DNA of 6,711 bases. Origin: Vulcanimicrobiota bacterium. Lineage in GTDB: Bacteria > Vulcanimicrobiota > Vulcanimicrobiia > Vulcanimicrobiales > Vulcanimicrobiaceae. Location of the stretch: positions 1 through 6,711 of the forward strand of contig JABEUW010000051.1 of assembly GCA_013043945.1 (NCBI GenBank). Reading direction: 5' to 3'. The translations under genes were made by a program, and so were the position numbers. Position 1 is the first letter of the stretch, and every line of letters starts with the position of its first letter. Under the pieces are notes generated by a model that saw nothing but the letters and a program-made list of their open reading frames with translations, was not told the origin of the DNA and did no database searches. Shown piece after piece: positions 6,256 to 6,711 of this stretch.

Positions 6256-6285
6256 TTGACAGGGCCACCAGCCCCTGCGTAGAAT
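6256..6285 (+). promoter_or_regulatory. Sigma-70-type promoter for tRNA-Ala
   Basis: A perfect -35 box TTGACA (6256-6261) and a -10 box TAGAAT (6280-6285, one mismatch to TATAAT) are separated by 18 bases. The tRNA begins 16 bases after the -10, which places the likely start of transcription near 6292 with a short 5' leader. It points away from the metal operon. The 78 bases between the palindrome (6177) and this promoter show nothing else I can name, but they must contain the metal operon's own promoter. Confidence 0.8.
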
Positions 6286-6301
6286 CGAGCCCGGCGCCCT
6301 T

Positions 6302-6377
6302 GGGGATGTAGCTCAGCTGGTAGAGCACTTGCTTCGCATGTAAGGGGTCTGCGGTTCGAATCCGCACATCTCCACCA
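6302..6377 (+). tRNA. tRNA-Ala, anticodon CGC
   Basis: A complete 76-nt cloverleaf can be drawn by eye. The acceptor stem is GGGGATG (6302-6308) with CATCTCC (6367-6373), the D stem GCTC/GAGC, the anticodon stem CTTGC/GTAAG with loop TTCGCAT (6333-6339), the variable loop GGGTC, the T stem TGCGG/CCGCA with loop TTCGAAT, and the discriminator is A6374. The CCA tail is encoded (6375-6377). Anticodon CGC (6335-6337) reads the alanine codon GCG, which is heavily used in the genes here. The acceptor stem has the G3-U70 wobble pair, the main identity element for alanyl-tRNA synthetase, which confirms the amino acid independently of the anticodon. There is a single tRNA with its own promoter and no rRNA genes beside it. 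Confidence 0.98.
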
Positions 6378-6385
6378 CGATTACG

Positions 6386-6416
6386 CCCGCGTCGTTAATA
6401 ACGGCGCGGGATTCTT
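6386..6416 (+). terminator. Possible intrinsic terminator of tRNA-Ala
   Basis: Nine bases after the tRNA, CCCGCGTCGTT (6386-6396) pairs with AACGGCGCGGG (6400-6410), 11 pairs including one U-G, around a three-base AAU loop. The following ATTCTT is only moderately T-rich, so the hairpin is certain as sequence, but its role as a rho-independent terminator is probable rather than sure. From here to 6471 I see no gene or other recognised feature. Confidence 0.6.
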
Positions 6417-6471
6417 AATGTACTGCTGGAGTAAAGCACCACCGCCGTCCTCTCCCCCCAAAAAGGCGGCC

Positions 6472-6711
6472 TGAGAGGTGGCCTCGTTTTTTCGAGCTGA
6501 AAATCACGCGCCGATAAGTGGTGTCTCCGCAAGTAAGACCGCTCGAGCGGCGGCCAGTTTGGTGAAGTATGCCGCGCCCGGCGTTCGGCCGTCGAGCGCC
6601 GAGTGTGGGCGAGCGCCGTTGTAGAACGTGATGTACTTGCCGATGCCGGCGCGCGCTTGCGAACCCGATTCGTACGCGTGCAGATACACCTCCTCGTATT
6701 TGATGCTTCGC
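6472..6711 (-). mobile_element. 3' end of an IS3-family insertion sequence (rest beyond window)
   Basis: The segment carries the C-terminus of an IS3-type transposase, then about 30 bases to a plausible element end. Read on the plus strand, the proposed end begins TGAGAGGTGGCCTCG and continues with six T and CGAGC, so on the transposase strand the element would finish in ...CCACCTCTCA with the 5'-TG/CA-3' termini typical of IS3 elements. The exact boundary at 6472 is inferred from this pattern and the distance to the stop codon. The other terminal repeat and the target duplication lie outside the window. It sits about 95 bp downstream of tRNA-Ala. Confidence 0.6.
6504..6711 (-). CDS. IS3-family transposase (OrfB), C-terminal fragment cut by window edge
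   Basis: The last 68 codons before the TGA at 6506-6504 are visible; the frame is open through the window edge. They read RSIKYEEVYLHAYESG, then ARAGIGKYITFYNGARPHSALDG and RTPGAAYF, which is the well-conserved end of the integrase core of IS3-family OrfB proteins (FYN-x-x-RPH-x-x-LxxxTP). The catalytic Glu of the DDE triad normally lies a few residues before RSIKYEE, so it should fall just outside the window, as do the two Asp residues. No frameshift or stop interrupts the visible part, so nothing here indicates that the copy is dead; whether the whole element is intact cannot be judged. The GTG at 6689 is an internal codon, not a start. Confidence 0.9.
   Translation of the reverse strand, partial: RSIKYEEVYLHAYESGSQARAGIGKYITFYNGARPHSALDGRTPGAAYFTKLAAARAVLLAETPLIGA

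Noticed and set aside
6442..6478. Interleaved pairings CCGCC/GGCGG and CCTCTC/GAGAGG that could form a pseudoknot
   Set aside because: Short arms in GC-rich sequence, with one half inside the proposed insertion-sequence end, so no conserved RNA is likely.
6475..6492. GAGG/CCTC hairpin followed by six T, resembling a terminator
   Set aside because: The stem has only four pairs, and the sequence is better explained as the terminal repeat of the IS3 element.

Overview
The window is chromosomal DNA from a high-GC bacterium (roughly 60-65% GC by eye, no introns, genes packed with 1-11 base overlaps). The hexamer CGATCG is conspicuously frequent. The gene content is not diagnostic of a phylum. A lipoprotein-type substrate-binding protein, a Fur-family regulator and the class I PurE/PurK pair are found in many bacterial lineages, so I do not assign the organism further.

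Layout, left to right. (1) Positions 1-959, minus strand: purE followed by the 5' part of purK, joined by a TAATG stop/start overlap; together they perform the two-step carboxylation of AIR to CAIR in purine synthesis. (2) Positions 1032-3327, plus strand, divergent from purE across 72 bp: a cytoplasmic clan GH-A (GH5-like) glycoside hydrolase, then, overlapping it by 11 bases, a classical short-chain dehydrogenase/reductase with an unusual C-terminal extension that looks like a winged helix. (3) Positions 3280-6147, minus strand: a four-gene metal-uptake operon read from right to left as Fur/Zur-family regulator, lipoprotein metal-binding protein, ABC ATPase and ABC-3 family permease, every junction overlapping. 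Its last gene runs 48 bp tail-to-tail into the reductase. A 19-bp perfect palindrome with Fur-box geometry sits 11 bases upstream of the regulator's start. (4) Positions 6256-6416, plus strand: a consensus sigma-70-type promoter, a complete tRNA-Ala(CGC) with encoded CCA, and a hairpin that may terminate it. (5) From about 6472 to the window edge, minus strand: the 3' end of an IS3-family insertion sequence with the C-terminal part of its DDE transposase.

Functionally, the metal operon reads as a self-contained, probably autoregulated zinc (or manganese) acquisition unit. The regulator binds the palindrome when metal-loaded, and the lipoprotein delivers metal to the permease/ATPase pair. Two details are unusual: the binding protein has Glu where the family's first metal-ligand His normally lies, and the His-rich stretch often found in these binding proteins is absent there but appears as a tail on the ATPase. 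I see no CRISPR array, prophage, toxin system or clearly new multigene system. The unusual points are at the level of individual proteins and the operator.
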